This document shows, piece by piece, positions 26,231-34,122 of a stretch of 64,000 bases of DNA. The notes below the pieces were generated by a model that ran no database searches, had not been told where the DNA came from, and saw nothing but the letters and a program-made list of their open reading frames with translations. The DNA is taken from NCBI RefSeq assembly GCF_000376565.1, contig NZ_BARG01000053.1, positions 1 through 64,000 on the forward strand, read 5' to 3'. The position numbers were made by a program, and so were the translations under genes. The stretch's first letter is position 1; the number at the start of each line of letters is the position of its first letter. This DNA is from Streptomyces hokutonensis. GTDB lineage: Bacteria; Actinomycetota; Actinomycetes; Streptomycetales; Streptomycetaceae.

Positions 26231-26356
26231 GGCAGTGCTCCCATCTGAGCAGCGGGGATCGGGATCGACCGGGCGAGAACCTGTTGCGTCGGCGCCCGTG
26301 CTTCGAAGGTAGGAGAGGGCATGATTAACATCAAGTGCATGTAAAGCACGGCTAGC
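26231..26356. promoter_or_regulatory. Divergent LysR/phosphatase-like promoter region
   Basis: An AT-rich patch at about 26320-26355 (ATTAACATCAAGTGCATG, then GCTAGCATG) stands out from GC-rich surroundings and probably holds the LysR binding site and both promoters. Confidence 0.5.
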
Positions 26357-27289
26357 ATGACTCCCATGCAATTGGATCTGAATCTGCTCGCCGCGCTCGA
26401 CGCCCTCCTGGAGGAGGGCAGCGTGGCCGGTGCCGCCGACCGCCTTCATGTCACGGCCCCCGCGATGAGCCGCAGCCTCGGCCGGATCCGGCGTTCGACA
26501 GGGGACCAGATCCTGGTGCGCACCGGGCGCACGATGACCCCGACGCCGTACGCGATCGCCGTACGGGAACAGGTGCACGACCTGCTCCAGCAGGTCAGGG
26601 GCGTGCTGGCGCCGAGCCGCGAGCTCGACCTCGCGACCCTAGAGCGCACCTTCACGCTCCGCTGGCACGACGCGCTCGTCGCCCTCGGTGGGCCTACGCT
26701 GCTGGCCGCCGTGCGCGAGCGGGCGCCCGGGGTGCGGCTGCGCTTCATCGCGGAATCGAGCGTCGACACACCGGAGTTGCGGCGCGGCGAAGTCGACCTC
26801 GCCGCGAACGCCGACGGCTCGACCGCACCGGAGATCCGCGCCGATCGGGTGGCCGAGACCCGGCATGCCCTCGTCGTACGGCGGGGGCACCCGTTCACCC
26901 GCCTCAAGGCTGTCACCGCCGCGCGGTACGCCGCGGCGGAGCACATCACCGTCTCTCGGCGCGGAAGGCTAGGGAACATCCTCGACGACGCTCTCGCGCG
27001 ACTGGATCTCACCCGACGCGTGGTGGCGACCGCGCCCACGGAAAGGGCCGCCTTCGAGTTCGTGCGGGGCTCCGATCTCGTCGTCACCGCCCCCGAATCC
27101 ACGGCGCGTCCGCGCGCCGCTGATCTCGGCCTGGTTCTGCTCCCGCTCCCGCTCGACCTTCCGCCGGCCCCGGTGTACCTGTCATGGCATCAGCGCTACG
27201 ACACCGACCCCGCGCACATCTGGCTACGGGACCTGGCCCGGACCGCGCTGACCGGCGCGATGAACGGGCAGGACCCGATGGCACCGTGA
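26357..27289 (+). CDS. LysR-family transcriptional regulator
   Basis: 310 residues. Winged helix-turn-helix at about 5-62 (LNLLAALDALLEEGSVAGAA, HVTAPAMSRSLGRIRRSTGD), followed by a LysR substrate-binding domain. The ATG at 26357 or 26366 is possible; MQLDLNLL at the second is the more usual N-terminus. Divergent from the phosphatase-like/oxidoreductase operon, its likely target. The effector is not evident. Confidence 0.9.
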   Translation: MTPMQLDLNLLAALDALLEEGSVAGAADRLHVTAPAMSRSLGRIRRSTGDQILVRTGRTMTPTPYAIAVREQVHDLLQQVRGVLAPSRELDLATLERTFTLRWHDALVALGGPTLLAAVRERAPGVRLRFIAESSVDTPELRRGEVDLAANADGSTAPEIRADRVAETRHALVVRRGHPFTRLKAVTAARYAAAEHITVSRRGRLGNILDDALARLDLTRRVVATAPTERAAFEFVRGSDLVVTAPESTARPRAADLGLVLLPLPLDLPPAPVYLSWHQRYDTDPAHIWLRDLARTALTGAMNGQDPMAP

Positions 27290-27344
27290 CACCTGTCGAA
27301 GCCGTCGCAGGGCAGGGCTACGCGGACTTCCTGCGCGGCCTGAC

Positions 27345-27592
27345 CGCGAGGAGAGCGAGAAGTACCGCGACGTACCGTTCCGTTCACCCGCCTCGCTCGA
27401 AGTCTTCGCGTACGGACGGGAGTTGGCCCCCGGCGACGCGGCGGTGAGGGCACGGACCTGGTCTCCAGGCTGTTGAACTCCACCCCGCGCGACGGCGTCC
27501 CGCTCTCCGTGCAGGGCTTCGACAACCACTTCCTGCTCCTGGTCGTCGCCGGCAACGAGACCACCCGGCACACCAGCACCTGGAGGTGACGC
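27345..27592 (+). pseudogene. Cytochrome P450 fragment, frameshifted
   Basis: One frame reads YRDVPFRSPASLEVFAYGRE. After a shift near 27448 another reads GTDLVSRLLN, FDNHFLLLVVAGNETTRHT and then a stop. This is the stretch from the G-H region into the I helix of a bacterial P450, with the oxygen-binding motif AGNETTRH. The N-terminal part, the ExxR helix and the heme Cys loop are all missing. It is a remnant between intact genes. Confidence 0.75.
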
Positions 27593-27671
27593 TCGCGTGA
27601 GACGGGCCGACGTTTTGCCGGAGCAGCAACAAGAGTGGCGTGACCAGGACTTCGTGGGTGACCGTGGGCCG

Positions 27672-28349
27672 GTGACAGACAACATCGCAGGATCGTCCGC
27701 TCCCGACACCTCCTTGCCTGCCGACGGATACGTCGGAGACCCAGAGGTCCGGGCGGAGTGGGACAACCGATACGCCGACCGCCGACAACTGTGGAGCGGC
27801 CTGCCCAACGGCGCGCTCGTGGCCGAGGTCGCCGGGCTCACGCCCGGACGAGTACTCGACGTCGGCTGTGGCGAGGGCGCGGATGCCGTCTGGCTCGCGC
27901 GCGGCGGCTGGGACGTGACCGCGCTCGAAGTCTCGGGCGTGGCGCTGGAGCGGGCCGCGGAGCACGCACAGGACGCCGGTGTCACCGTCCGCTGGGTGCA
28001 CGCCGGACTGGCGGAAGCGGCGCTTCCCCCGGCCTCCTTCGACCTGGTCTCCGCGCAGTACCCGGCCCTGCTGCGGACACCCGACGCCGCAGCCGAGCGA
28101 GCGCTGCTCGCGGCCGTCGCACCCGGCGGCGTGCTGCTGCTCGTGCACCACGCGGGGATGGACACCCGGCACGAACACGACGGCGGATTCGACCCGGCCG
28201 ACTACGTCTGGCCCAACATGGTCGCCGCGCTGCTCGACGACGACTGGACGGTGGAGGTGGACGAGCAGCGGCCACGAGTGGCACCCGACGGCGGCGCCGG
28301 TGCGCACCACACCGATGACGTGGTGCTGCGGGCGCGTCGACTGCGCTGA
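27672..28349 (+). CDS. Class I SAM-dependent methyltransferase
   Basis: 225 residues from a GTG at 27672; an in-frame GTG at 27597 would add 25 residues of unusual composition. The core begins PEVRAEWDNRYADRRQLWSG, typical of the TehB/thiopurine-like small methyltransferases. Motif I is GRVLDVGCGEGADAVWLA, then a charged strand end (VTALEVSG), FDLVSAQYPAL and GGVLLLVHHAG. Substrate unknown; related proteins detoxify metalloids or small thiols. Stands alone, followed by a small hairpin. Confidence 0.85.
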   Translation: MTDNIAGSSAPDTSLPADGYVGDPEVRAEWDNRYADRRQLWSGLPNGALVAEVAGLTPGRVLDVGCGEGADAVWLARGGWDVTALEVSGVALERAAEHAQDAGVTVRWVHAGLAEAALPPASFDLVSAQYPALLRTPDAAAERALLAAVAPGGVLLLVHHAGMDTRHEHDGGFDPADYVWPNMVAALLDDDWTVEVDEQRPRVAPDGGAGAHHTDDVVLRARRLR

Positions 28350-28352
28350 CGG

Positions 28353-28371
28353 CCTGCTTGCTGAAAGCAGG
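28353..28371 (+). terminator. Small hairpin terminator after the methyltransferase gene
   Basis: CCTGCTT (28353-28359) pairs with AAGCAGG (28365-28371) around a 5-base loop. Flanking ACGGC/GCCGT can extend the stem with one bulged base. It lies between convergent genes. Confidence 0.55.
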
Positions 28372-28413
28372 AGCCGTCGCCGTACGCCGGCTGCTGTCCC
28401 GGTCGTGTGGGGC

Positions 28414-28725
28414 TTACAGGTCGAGGACCGCGCGGAGGGCGTTGTCGACGAGTTCCTGCTGTTCGGGGCCGATGTTCCCGTGCGGTGTGCCGGTCTCGAA
28501 GCGGAGCGTGGAGAGCTGGAGGAGATTGACGGCGACGACGGAGGCGTCCACCGGTGCGGTCAGGTGCACGCTCATCGCCGTGTCGGGGTGCTGGGCCGGG
28601 GCATGCAGGACCAGGACGACGACCGCGCCGTAGGCGTCGGCAAGTCCGTCGAGGCTGACGACGAGGACGGTGCGGGTGCCCTTGCCGGTGTCGACGTCCC
28701 AGACGTCGCCCTTGCGGATGGTCAC
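28414..28725 (-). CDS. PemK/MazF-family endoribonuclease toxin
   Basis: 103 residues. N-terminal MTIRKGDVWDVDTGKGTRTV followed by VLVVSLDGLADA and LHAPAQHPDTAM is the PemK/MazF barrel, which cuts mRNA and arrests growth. The length is normal for the family. The GTG start overlaps the antitoxin stop by 4 bp (GTGA, 28722-28725). It should be neutralised by the upstream ribbon-helix-helix protein. Confidence 0.85.
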   Translation of the reverse strand: MTIRKGDVWDVDTGKGTRTVLVVSLDGLADAYGAVVVLVLHAPAQHPDTAMSVHLTAPVDASVVAVNLLQLSTLRFETGTPHGNIGPEQQELVDNALRAVLDL

Positions 28726-28907
28726 AGGGTGTCGCCCTCGCCCGCCAGGTCGAGGGGGGCGACGGAGGCGAGTTTGCGCGCGGCGTCGAGGGTCATCTGA
28801 CGTCGTACGGCTCGCACGATGTAGTCGTTCAGGGACGAGGCGTCGGCGGCGGCGTCGCGGAGTTGTTTGTCCATGGCGTCGGGGATGCGCAGGGTGATGG
28901 CAGTCAT
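28722..28907 (-). CDS. Ribbon-helix-helix antitoxin of the MazF-like toxin
   Basis: 61 residues: MTAITLRIPDAMDKQLRDAA gives the beta strand and helix of a ribbon-helix-helix DNA binder, followed by SLNDYIVRAVRRQ. The ATG at complement 28905-28907 is chosen because the longer frame lacks a DNA-binding N-terminus. A TAGAAT -10 element ends 7 bases before the ATG, so the mRNA is probably leaderless. It would repress its own operon and bind the toxin. Confidence 0.85.
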   Translation of the reverse strand: MTAITLRIPDAMDKQLRDAAADASSLNDYIVRAVRRQMTLDAARKLASVAPLDLAGEGDTL

Positions 28908-28914
28908 GACACCA

Positions 28915-28920
28915 ATTCTA
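28915..28920 (-). promoter_or_regulatory. -10 element of the toxin-antitoxin operon
   Basis: TAGAAT on the minus strand, 7 bases before the antitoxin ATG, placing transcription start at or next to the A of the start codon. No good -35 is seen. Confidence 0.55.
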
Positions 28921-29002
28921 GTGGCAAGGGTGCCGTCATGGGTGCTGTTGGGATTTTCCGGGGCTGGTGCCGACGAACCGGGCTGCTGGTTGCAGGTGTG
29001 GT

Positions 29003-29036
29003 GCGAGGGCCGGTTCACGGATGAACCGGCCCTCGC
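29003..29036. terminator. Hairpin terminator after the GH19 chitinase gene
   Basis: A perfect 15-bp stem (29003-29017 with 29022-29036) with a 4-base loop lies 25 bp beyond the chitinase stop on the minus strand. It also insulates the toxin-antitoxin operon. Confidence 0.85.
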
Positions 29037-29060
29037 GTCGGGCGGGCCCGAGGGCGAGCG

Positions 29061-30203
29061 TCAGCAGTAGAGGTTGCTGCCGGGGCTGACCCCGAGGATG
29101 GAGGTGAAGCGGTTGTAGGCGTCGACGCGGCTCTGGACCTGCGCGGGGTTGCGCCCGTCGCATTCCAGGGAGCCGTTGATGGAACGGATGGTCTGGCCGA
29201 AACCGGCGCCGTTGACCATGGCGTTGTGCGGGGTCATCGTGCCCGGGCCGGACTGGGTGTTCCAGTACCACAGGCCGGTCTTCCAGGCGACGGCCGAGTC
29301 GTTCTGCACCAGCCAGGGGTTGTTGAGGAGGTCGATGCCCAACGCGTCGCCCGCTGCCTTGTAGTTGAAGTTCCAGGACAGCTGGATGGGGCCGCGGCCG
29401 TAGTAGGCGGCCTGACCGGCCGGGCAGCCGTAGGACTGGCTCCAGTCGCAGTACGTCGGGTAGTTGGCGGTGTTCTGCTCGACGACGTAGACCAGTCCGC
29501 CGGTTTCGTGGTTGACGTTGGCGAGGAAGGCTGCGGCCTCCTGCTTCTTGACCGTGTCGGAGCCGGTGTTGGCGAAGCCGGGGTAGGCGGACAGGGCGGC
29601 GGTGAGACCGCTGTACGTGTAGAAGCCGTTCCTGCTCGGGAACATCTGGTTGAACTGGGCCTCACTGACGACGAAGCCGGACGGGGTGGTGCCGCCGCCG
29701 CTCGCGGGGGCGTTCCACTTCTGGTTGGCGCCCCCGGAGCAGGTCCAGATCTGGAGCCGGGTGCCGTTGGCCGAGTTGTTGCCGGTGACGTCCAGGCACT
29801 TGTTGGCCTGCGGGTTGACGATGTCGTTCGCCGAGCTGACGGCCCACTTCTGGGCGGCGCTGCCGTTGCAGTCGTAGAGCTGGACCGTCGTGCCGTCCGC
29901 GGTGCCGCCGGAGGTCACGTCGAGACACTTGCCGAGCGCGCGCAGGGTGCCGTCACCGGGGTTGGACCAGGTCTGGGCGCTGGTGCCGTTGCAGTCGTAG
30001 AGCTGTACGGCGGTCCCGTTGGCGGTGTTCGCCCCGGCGACGTCGACGCACTTGCCGGCCAGACCGGTGATCCGGCCGTCCGCCGCATGGGCGGGGGAGA
30101 TGGTGAACAGGGCGGACAGGGCCGCGGCGAGCAGCATGACGAGCGTCAGTCTGCTCAGGGCCGTGAGTCTGCGGAGACTTGGTGCGGAGTGGGGGGTGAC
30201 CAT
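29061..30203 (-). CDS. Secreted GH19 chitinase with N-terminal CBM13
   Basis: Hydrolyses chitin and can attack fungal walls. 380 residues: signal peptide 1-41 (ending SPAHA), ricin-type CBM13 about 44-166 with three QW-type repeats (AQTW, AQKW, NQKW), a short Gly/Thr linker, then GH19 about 177-380. The catalytic Glu pair lies in NVNHETGGLVYVVEQ. YYGRGPIQLSWNFNY and the C-terminal GRNPAQVQSRVDAYNRF are typical of actinobacterial GH19. The usual streptomycete GH19 partner is CBM5 or none, so the CBM13 is less common. It follows the CBM13-RlpA-like gene by 70 bp in the same direction and probably shares its promoter and DasR-like site. Confidence 0.93.
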   Translation of the reverse strand: MVTPHSAPSLRRLTALSRLTLVMLLAAALSALFTISPAHAADGRITGLAGKCVDVAGANTANGTAVQLYDCNGTSAQTWSNPGDGTLRALGKCLDVTSGGTADGTTVQLYDCNGSAAQKWAVSSANDIVNPQANKCLDVTGNNSANGTRLQIWTCSGGANQKWNAPASGGGTTPSGFVVSEAQFNQMFPSRNGFYTYSGLTAALSAYPGFANTGSDTVKKQEAAAFLANVNHETGGLVYVVEQNTANYPTYCDWSQSYGCPAGQAAYYGRGPIQLSWNFNYKAAGDALGIDLLNNPWLVQNDSAVAWKTGLWYWNTQSGPGTMTPHNAMVNGAGFGQTIRSINGSLECDGRNPAQVQSRVDAYNRFTSILGVSPGSNLYC

Positions 30204-30273
30204 GGGGCTTTGCTCCTGTGGTTGAGAGGTGCCGAGGGCGATCGGTTCGTGTGGACCGGGCGTGCCGTGGCCG

Positions 30274-31092
30274 TCAGCCCAGAACCGTCTGGGTGACGAC
30301 GATGTGTCCGGCGTCCGGGTCGAGGACGCCGCCGAGGCGGCTGAAGGCGCCGTCGGTGAGATCGAGGCACTTCGGTTCCTGCGGGGTCTGGGCGAAGGTC
30401 CCGCGGTCGTTGATCCGTACGGTCAGGGAGCGGCCGTTGGCGACATTGGTGACCTGGACCCGTGTGCCGAAAGGCAGTTGGGGCTGACGCGAGAGCGAGG
30501 TGGCCGCCGTGTCCGCGTTGTTGTCGAAGACCTCGCCGCTGGCAGTGAGGGCACCGGCGGGCTGGGGGCCGTAGTGCGTGGCCCAGCACTGCTCGCCCGA
30601 CTGCTGCGCCGGGGCGTTCCACTTCTGGTTGGAGCCTCCCGTGCAGGTCCAGATCTGGACGCGCGCCCCGTTGGCGGAGGAGTTGTCGGAGACGTCGAGG
30701 CACTTGTTCGCGGCCGTGTTGACGATGTCGTTCGCGGCGGTGACGGTCCAGCGCTGGTTCGCGCCGCCGGTGCAGGTCCACAGCTGGACCTTGGCGCCGT
30801 CGGCGGTCGAACCGCCGGTGACGTCAAGGCACTTGCCCAACGCGCGGACGGTGCTGTCCGTGCCGACCGTCCATTGTTGGGCGGCGGTGCCGTTGCAGTC
30901 GTAGAGCTGGACCGGTGTGCCGTCGGCGGAGGCGGCTCCGGCGACATCGAGGCACTTGCCGGCGAGGCCGGTGATCGCCCCGGTCGCCGCGGCTGCCGGT
31001 GCCGCGGTCAGGAGACCGATCAGCAGGGCCAGCAGGGCGAGGACGGGGGCGCCGGGTAACGCGGTGCGGGGGAGTGGGGAGTGAGTGGTCAT
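30274..31092 (-). CDS. Secreted CBM13 lectin domain fused to an RlpA-like double-psi beta-barrel
   Basis: 272 residues: signal peptide about 1-36 (ALLIGLLTAAPAAAA), ricin-type CBM13 about 40-160 with three repeats (AQQW, NQRW, NQKW), then an RlpA/expansin-like barrel about 165-272 (ATHYGPQPAGALTASGEVFD, SLTVRINDRGTF, LDLTDGAFSRLGGVLD). The His/Asp pair of the barrel family appears in THYG and NDRG. Such barrels loosen or cleave polysaccharide walls without being classical hydrolases; the activity here is inferred. ATG at complement 31090-31092. The lectin module is nearly the same as that of the chitinase downstream, suggesting module duplication. Confidence 0.85.
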   Translation of the reverse strand: MTTHSPLPRTALPGAPVLALLALLIGLLTAAPAAAATGAITGLAGKCLDVAGAASADGTPVQLYDCNGTAAQQWTVGTDSTVRALGKCLDVTGGSTADGAKVQLWTCTGGANQRWTVTAANDIVNTAANKCLDVSDNSSANGARVQIWTCTGGSNQKWNAPAQQSGEQCWATHYGPQPAGALTASGEVFDNNADTAATSLSRQPQLPFGTRVQVTNVANGRSLTVRINDRGTFAQTPQEPKCLDLTDGAFSRLGGVLDPDAGHIVVTQTVLG

Positions 31093-31182
31093 GGGGTGTC
31101 GGGGCCCTTTCGAGCGGTTCGGCGCATGCGGAAGAGGGCGCACGTCGCAACTGGGCGTGAGCCGAAGGGAGTTGACCACTCG

Positions 31183-31211
31183 AAAGTAAAAGTCTAGACC
31201 AATTTGGTCAA
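31183..31211 (-). promoter_or_regulatory. Promoter of the CBM13/chitinase operon with DasR-like site
   Basis: Minus-strand TTGACC (31206-31211), a 17-bp spacer and TACTTT (31183-31188). The spacer holds AAAAGTCTAGACCAAT (plus strand 31188-31203), matching 12 of 16 bases of the DasR responsive element ACTGGTCTAGACCAGT, and an overlapping inverted repeat GACCA-ATT-TGGTC (31197-31209). This predicts control by N-acetylglucosamine through DasR. Confidence 0.7.
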
Positions 31212-31391
31212 GGTGTGTGCATGACATCGTTTGCCGGTGCTGTGCCTGCGGCGCCCCATGGCGTTCGTGACACGAGCCGTGCGTCCACGCACTGAACGAA
31301 TCCCTCATGCGTGCGGGCCGGGCCGAGTCCCTGATGCCGAACGCGGGGAGCGGGAGGTGCATTCCGGCCGGGCCGTCCTATCCGCTAACAT

Positions 31392-31408
31392 AGAATAATT
31401 AGCTAGAT
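31392..31408. promoter_or_regulatory. Island operator-like element 1 (AGAATA-ATTAG-CTAGAT)
   Basis: AT-rich 17-mer that aligns with six others across the catabolic island. It lies 30 bp before the first acyl-CoA dehydrogenase start and overlaps a TAGAAT -10-like element. Confidence 0.55.
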
Positions 31409-31437
31409 GAATAGCCTAGTGTGGGCGAGGAGTGGCC

Positions 31438-32589
31438 GTGGACTTCGGGCTGACCGACGAGCAGGACCTGTTGCGCGCGACGGCACGGCAGTTCGTCGCC
31501 GACGTGTGCCCGGCCGAGAAGGCCAAGCGGTGGGACGAGGAGGGCGTCGTGCCGCCCGAGCTGTTCCGGGGCATGGCCGATCTGGGGTGGTTCTCCCTCC
31601 CGTTCAGTGAGGAGGAGGGCGGCGACGGCGGCAGCCCGCTCGAACTCATCCTGATCGCGGAGGAGTTGGGGCGGGCCAGCTTCGACGTCGCCATGTGCTA
31701 CATCGGCGTGCTCATCCCCGGGATCACCGTGTTCCGGTGGGGCAACGAGGCACAGCGCGACTTCATCCGCCGGCAGGTGATGACGGGGCGCCACCGCCTC
31801 GCCGTCGGCCTCAGCGAACCCGACAGCGGGTCCGACGCCGCTGCCCTGCGCACCACCGCCGAGGACCACGGCGACCAGTTCCTCGTGCGCGGGCAGAAGG
31901 CCTGGTGCACGGGCGGCGGTCTGCCCGACACGACCATCGCGACCTACGTGCGGACCGGACCCCGCGAGCCCAAGCACGGCGGGATCAGCCTGCTGCTCGT
32001 CGACCCCGCGACGGAAGGCGTCGAGGTGCGCCGGACGCCGACGCTGGCCCGGCACATCCTCGGCACCAACGAGGTCTTCTTCAACGACGCCCTCGTCCCG
32101 AAGGAGAACCTCGTCGGACCGCGCGACGAGGGCTGGAAGGTCATGCTCTCCAACATCGAACTGGAGAAGGTGATCATCACCGGGGGGTATCTCGGCGCCG
32201 CGCAGGCCACGTTGGACGAGATGCTGGAGTACTCCCGCACGCGGCACGCCTTCGGCCGTCCGATCGGAAACTTCCAGGCCCTCGCCCACGACATGGCCGA
32301 CCTGCAGACCGAGATCGACTCCGCCCGGCTGCTCGCGTACCGCGCTGCCTGGCTGCTCGCCCAGGGCAAGCCCTGCACCCGGGAGGGCTCGATGGCCAAG
32401 CTGAAGGGGTCGGAGACGTATGTGGCGGCCGCCCGGCTCGGGATGCAGGTCTGCGCCGGGCACGGCTTCTCGACCGAGAGCGTGATGAGCTTCCGTTACC
32501 GGGAGTCGATCGTGGCGACGATCTCCGGGGGCACCAGCCAGATCCAGCGCAACGGGATCGCCCGGAGCATGGGGCTGCGGTCCTACTGA
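31438..32589 (+). CDS. Acyl-CoA dehydrogenase
   Basis: FAD enzyme that forms the alpha,beta double bond in an acyl-CoA, passing electrons to ETF. 383 residues from the GTG at 31438, which has GAGGAG at proper spacing; the GTG at 31432 is too close to it. N-terminal helices, a middle beta domain (GLSEPDSGSDAAALRTTA, GQKAWCTGGG) and C-terminal helices (YSRTRHAFGRPIGNFQALAH). The usual catalytic Glu in the EGT motif is Gly here (ISGGTSQIQ), so the base may come from another helix as in isovaleryl-CoA or long-chain enzymes. First gene of the island, convergent with the thioesterase (7-bp overlap of ends). Confidence 0.9.
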   Translation: MDFGLTDEQDLLRATARQFVADVCPAEKAKRWDEEGVVPPELFRGMADLGWFSLPFSEEEGGDGGSPLELILIAEELGRASFDVAMCYIGVLIPGITVFRWGNEAQRDFIRRQVMTGRHRLAVGLSEPDSGSDAAALRTTAEDHGDQFLVRGQKAWCTGGGLPDTTIATYVRTGPREPKHGGISLLLVDPATEGVEVRRTPTLARHILGTNEVFFNDALVPKENLVGPRDEGWKVMLSNIELEKVIITGGYLGAAQATLDEMLEYSRTRHAFGRPIGNFQALAHDMADLQTEIDSARLLAYRAAWLLAQGKPCTREGSMAKLKGSETYVAAARLGMQVCAGHGFSTESVMSFRYRESIVATISGGTSQIQRNGIARSMGLRSY

Positions 32590-33155
32590 CCCCCGCCCCG
32601 GGCTGCCTCCTGCTCCGCCAGCCACTCCTCGTGCCGCGCGAAATGGCCCTGGTCGCGGGTCACCCAGATCCCGGAGACCCGGGCCAGCACGGCCCGGGTC
32701 GGCAGCAGCACCATCTCGCCCGCGATGTACCAGCGCCGGCCCTCCCGGCGTTCGACCCAGGCCCGAACCTCCAGTGGCCGTTCCACCGGCACCGGCTTCA
32801 CGAAGCTCACGCTCAACTCCGCCGTGACGCTCAACACCCGGTGCAGCAGCGGGAGATGACCGAGACAGTCGTCCAGTACGGCCGCCGTCCAACCGCCGTG
32901 CGCGACATTCGGGCCGCCCTCCTGGTCGCGGGGGCAGATGAGCTCGAAGACCGCCACGCCGCCGCCGTCGAGCCGTTCGCCCTCGACACCCAGGCGGCAG
33001 GAACCGACGACGCGGCACGCACCGCACAGTGCCACGCCACCGGGGGTGCGGGGCGGCTCCTGGAAGTCGGCGCCCGCCCAGAGCCCAGTCGGCGTCGTGG
33101 CTCCACCAGCTCCATCAGTCGTACTCGTCACGCCGCTTCTCCTCGGGTCAGACAT
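32583..33155 (-). CDS. PaaI-type hot-dog thioesterase
   Basis: Hydrolyses acyl- or aryl-CoA esters, releasing CoA. 190 residues; the N-terminal third carries a Cys pair (LCGACRVVG), then the hot-dog core with the central-helix motif GPNVAHGGWTAAVLDDCLGH (Asp/His active-site type) and VSFVKPVPVERPLEVRAWV. ATG at complement 33153-33155 overlaps the end of the LLM gene by 8 bp. Last gene of the minus-strand operon starting at 37630. It could relieve CoA trapping in the pathway. Confidence 0.85.
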   Translation of the reverse strand: MSDPRRSGVTSTTDGAGGATTPTGLWAGADFQEPPRTPGGVALCGACRVVGSCRLGVEGERLDGGGVAVFELICPRDQEGGPNVAHGGWTAAVLDDCLGHLPLLHRVLSVTAELSVSFVKPVPVERPLEVRAWVERREGRRWYIAGEMVLLPTRAVLARVSGIWVTRDQGHFARHEEWLAEQEAARGGGQ

Positions 33156-34122
33156 CGGTAAGCAGCGGGCGCAACTTCCCAGCGATCAGCTGGACTTGGC
33201 GTGCCACCATCTCCTCGGGCATCCCCGCCAGCGAGGCCCACAGGAACACCCCTTCCACGGGCAACCCCGCCACGTACGCCTTGAGGGCATCCGCGATGTC
33301 CTGCGGGGTGCCGTACAGGAACTGGCCGACACCGGTCGCCTGCAGCCCCGTCGCCCGCCACTTCTCGGGGTCGATGGGGCGGGGGGCCGGCTGGTCGGTC
33401 CCCTCGACCATGTACCGGCGATAGCTGTCCCACTGGTACGCCAGGTGCTTGCGCACCACGGGCCAGTCGCCGTCGGGGTCCTCGGTGACGAACGTGGTGA
33501 ACGAACCCTGCATCCGCGCCGCCGACACGTCGTAGCCGCTCTCGGCGAGGCCGTCCCGGTACGGCGCCAGCAGGGCCGGGTTGAGGGAGAGCAGCCCGGT
33601 GCCCAGCCGCCCGGCCCGGCGCGCACCCTGCGGTCCCTGGTAGCCGAGCCAGATCGGCAGCGGGTCCTGGACCGGGCCGGGGGTGACCAGGGACTCGGAC
33701 CACAGGCCGCGGATCTCCCGCACCCGCTGGTCCGTCGTGGAGTAGCGCCGGGCGAGATCGGCGCCGTAGAGCCGGTACTCGGGTACGCGGTAGCCGGTGC
33801 CGAGTCCGAGGTCCAGGCGGCCGTCGCTGATGATGTCGACGATCGCGGCCTGTTCGGCGAGTTCGGGGGCCGCGTGCAGGGGCGCGGGGATGACGGCCGT
33901 GCCCAGCCGGATCCTGCTCGTGCGGGCGGCGACCGCGGCGGCCATGGTGAGCGGCTGCGGGAGGTATCCGTCCTCGAAGCCGTGGTGCTCGGAGAACCAG
34001 ACCGAGTCGAGGCCGAGCCGGTCCGCCTCCTCGCACATCTCCAGGGCGAATCCGTAGACGCGTGACCAACTCTGTTGCCAGGGCGGCGGGTTGCGCATGT
34101 CGAAGTAGATGCCGACCTTCAT
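33148..34122 (-). CDS. LLM-class flavin/F420-dependent oxidoreductase
   Basis: Luciferase-like TIM-barrel enzyme using FMN or F420 for a monooxygenase or reductase step. 324 residues: MKVGIYFDMRNPPPW, SVWFSEHHGFEDGYLPQPL, RIRLGTAVIPAPLHAAPELA, DGRLDLGLGTGYRVPEY, all typical of the family. The ATG overlaps the stop of the upstream ligase gene (ATGA). Which cofactor cannot be decided. Second member of this family lies at 58850-59872. Confidence 0.88.
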   Translation of the reverse strand: MKVGIYFDMRNPPPWQQSWSRVYGFALEMCEEADRLGLDSVWFSEHHGFEDGYLPQPLTMAAAVAARTSRIRLGTAVIPAPLHAAPELAEQAAIVDIISDGRLDLGLGTGYRVPEYRLYGADLARRYSTTDQRVREIRGLWSESLVTPGPVQDPLPIWLGYQGPQGARRAGRLGTGLLSLNPALLAPYRDGLAESGYDVSAARMQGSFTTFVTEDPDGDWPVVRKHLAYQWDSYRRYMVEGTDQPAPRPIDPEKWRATGLQATGVGQFLYGTPQDIADALKAYVAGLPVEGVFLWASLAGMPEEMVARQVQLIAGKLRPLLTDV

